NCBI GenBank assembly: GCA_902810695.1
Contig: CADDYV010000039.1
Location: 1-33,119 of the forward strand
Origin: Actinomycetota bacterium
Lineage (GTDB): Bacteria > Actinomycetota > Rubrobacteria > Rubrobacterales > Rubrobacteraceae
Reading direction: 5' to 3'
Length of the DNA: 33,119 bases
Within the stretch, counting starts at the first letter, position 1. Each line of letters opens with the position of its first letter. The position numbers and the translations under genes are program-made. Below the pieces are notes generated by a model. That model did not search any database and had not been told where the DNA came from. It saw only the letters and a program-made list of their open reading frames with translations. This document shows positions 32,435 to 33,119 of the stretch, in pieces.

Positions 32435-32947
32435 GTGATCGGTGGCGTGGGATATTTCGAGCTGGCACGAGCCCGGTGCGAGGAGCTATTGCGGGAAGCA
32501 CGCCAGAAGTGGTTGGCCAAGGAGGTCTCTGAAGCACACAAGGACAGAGGAGCAGGCGAACCGGGTCACGAGACCATCAGGGTTCGCTGGAGCCTGGCAA
32601 CGGACGATATCCGCATCGCCCAGTTGCTGCATCTGAACGGAGTGCCGAGATGGATAGCCTTCGACCAGAGCTTCATCGTCGCCGAAGATGGCACGCACAT
32701 TTTGGCGGCTGTGCGCTACTGGACAGAACAGGACTGTCTCCGGCTTGGACTACTGGTGGCAGATCCGAGAAACGAGGAGCGCCGCCTCGCGGCTGCTCTT
32801 TACTCTGGGGTGCAGGAGTTGGCGAAGGAGGAGGATCTGCGGGAGATCAGGGCTACAACCCACAGTAACGCAGACTGCTTAACCGAGGCCGGATACCGGC
32901 GCTGGGGAGGCGGGTGGGTATTCAACGTAACAGATGCCGCACCATAG
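32435..32947 (+). CDS. GNAT-like acetyltransferase fold protein
   Basis: About 170 residues from GTG 32435 (AAGGGGA upstream); the frame is open much further to the left, but that part is antisense to the response regulator. Segments IRIAQLLHLNGVPRW, FIVAEDGTHILAAVRYW, DCLRLGLLVADPRNEERRLA and AALYSGVQELAKEEDLREIR fit the GNAT order (alpha1, beta2-beta3, beta4 with V-x-P-x-x-R-x-x-R/G-like pyrophosphate loop), ending with AGYRRWGGGWVF. The acceptor is unknown. It is divergent from the two-component system. Confidence 0.75.
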   Translation: MIGGVGYFELARARCEELLREARQKWLAKEVSEAHKDRGAGEPGHETIRVRWSLATDDIRIAQLLHLNGVPRWIAFDQSFIVAEDGTHILAAVRYWTEQDCLRLGLLVADPRNEERRLAAALYSGVQELAKEEDLREIRATTHSNADCLTEAGYRRWGGGWVFNVTDAAP

Positions 32948-33045
32948 GTGAGGGCTCCCCCACGAGAAGCAACAGTTTTAACTACCAAATGCAACGCTCT
33001 ATACTTGTACTTCGGCATCTCTGAGACGAGGGGGGAGGATGAGAG

Positions 33046-33119
33046 ATGAGAACCCTCATAGCAGCAGCGATGGTCGTCTTCGCGCTTATTCTGGCCGCAG
33101 GATGTAACCAGGCAGGACA
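33046..33119 (+). CDS. Lipoprotein N-terminus, cut by window edge
   Basis: ATG 33046, with GGGGGGAGG about 8 bases upstream, starts MRTLIAAAMVVFALILAAGC followed by NQAG. LAAGC is a lipobox, so this is a signal peptide of a secreted lipid-anchored protein. TATACT near 33000 may be its -10 box, with a TTTAAC-like element 17 bases before. Product beyond the edge unknown. Confidence 0.75.
   Translation, partial: MRTLIAAAMVVFALILAAGCNQAG

Noticed and set aside
1-33119. tRNA, rRNA, CRISPR array, insertion sequence or prophage
   Set aside because: No cloverleaf, regular direct-repeat/spacer array, transposase motif or integrase was recognised by reading both strands.

Overview
The window is a bacterial chromosome segment of moderately high GC. 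It uses many GTG and TTG starts, has tightly overlapping operons, and carries a gene set (DUF6062-like, DpsL-type ferritin, DUF4396, GNAT and OmpR-type genes) that suggests a Rubrobacter-like actinobacterium. The taxonomic guess is an inference from gene content only.

The dominant theme is fluoride. Five separate RNA elements match the fluoride riboswitch (crcB motif): a P1 hairpin of the form GAUGAAGCUC, an AACCGC-type stem, and GCUGAUGGCUUCUAC. In each, the GGCUUCUAC arm also starts an intrinsic terminator, so all five look like fluoride-ON transcription switches. Three are on the minus strand (near 2.4, 10.3 and 14.3 kb) and two on the plus strand (near 16.75 and 20.65 kb).

They lead five transcription units. 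(1) A second hyfB-like antiporter gene (with a frameshift), then a universal stress protein. (2) A small Cys-rich protein followed by hyfC-E-F-G-H-I-B, a group-4-hydrogenase-like membrane complex. Its large subunit lacks the [NiFe] cysteines and its ferredoxin subunit lacks one cluster, so it resembles the energy-converting-hydrogenase-related (Ehr) complexes rather than a true formate hydrogenlyase. (3) A paralogous Cys-rich protein, an alkaline-phosphatase/sulfatase-superfamily hydrolase and an MFS transporter. (4) A one-TM protein and a pair of MutS-like ATPases. (5) A protein with two PH-like domains, a DUF6062-like Cys protein, two coiled-coil proteins and a small acidic protein. No CrcB/Fluc or CLC-F fluoride exporter is visible, so the exporter, if present, is elsewhere or is the MFS protein.

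Between units 3 and 4 lies a plus-strand group not led by a riboswitch: a PhoU-like DUF47 gene (frameshifted), small ORFs, DUF211 and a VIT/CCC1-like transporter. From 23.5 kb to the end the content changes to redox, metal and stress housekeeping on the minus strand: a decayed formamidase locus (fmdA remnant and broken fmdB), a DpsL/thioferritin plus [2Fe-2S] ferredoxin operon, an SRPBCC protein, a Crp/Fnr regulator with a frameshift, a lipoprotein, two membrane proteins (one DUF4396) and an OmpR-type two-component system. A GNAT-like gene and the start of a lipoprotein gene follow on the plus strand.

At least five single-base frameshifts are visible, several in short homopolymers. Those in otherwise intact genes (hyfB2, DUF47, crp) may be sequence errors. 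The fmdA/fmdB locus looks truly decayed because fmdA also lacks most of its length.
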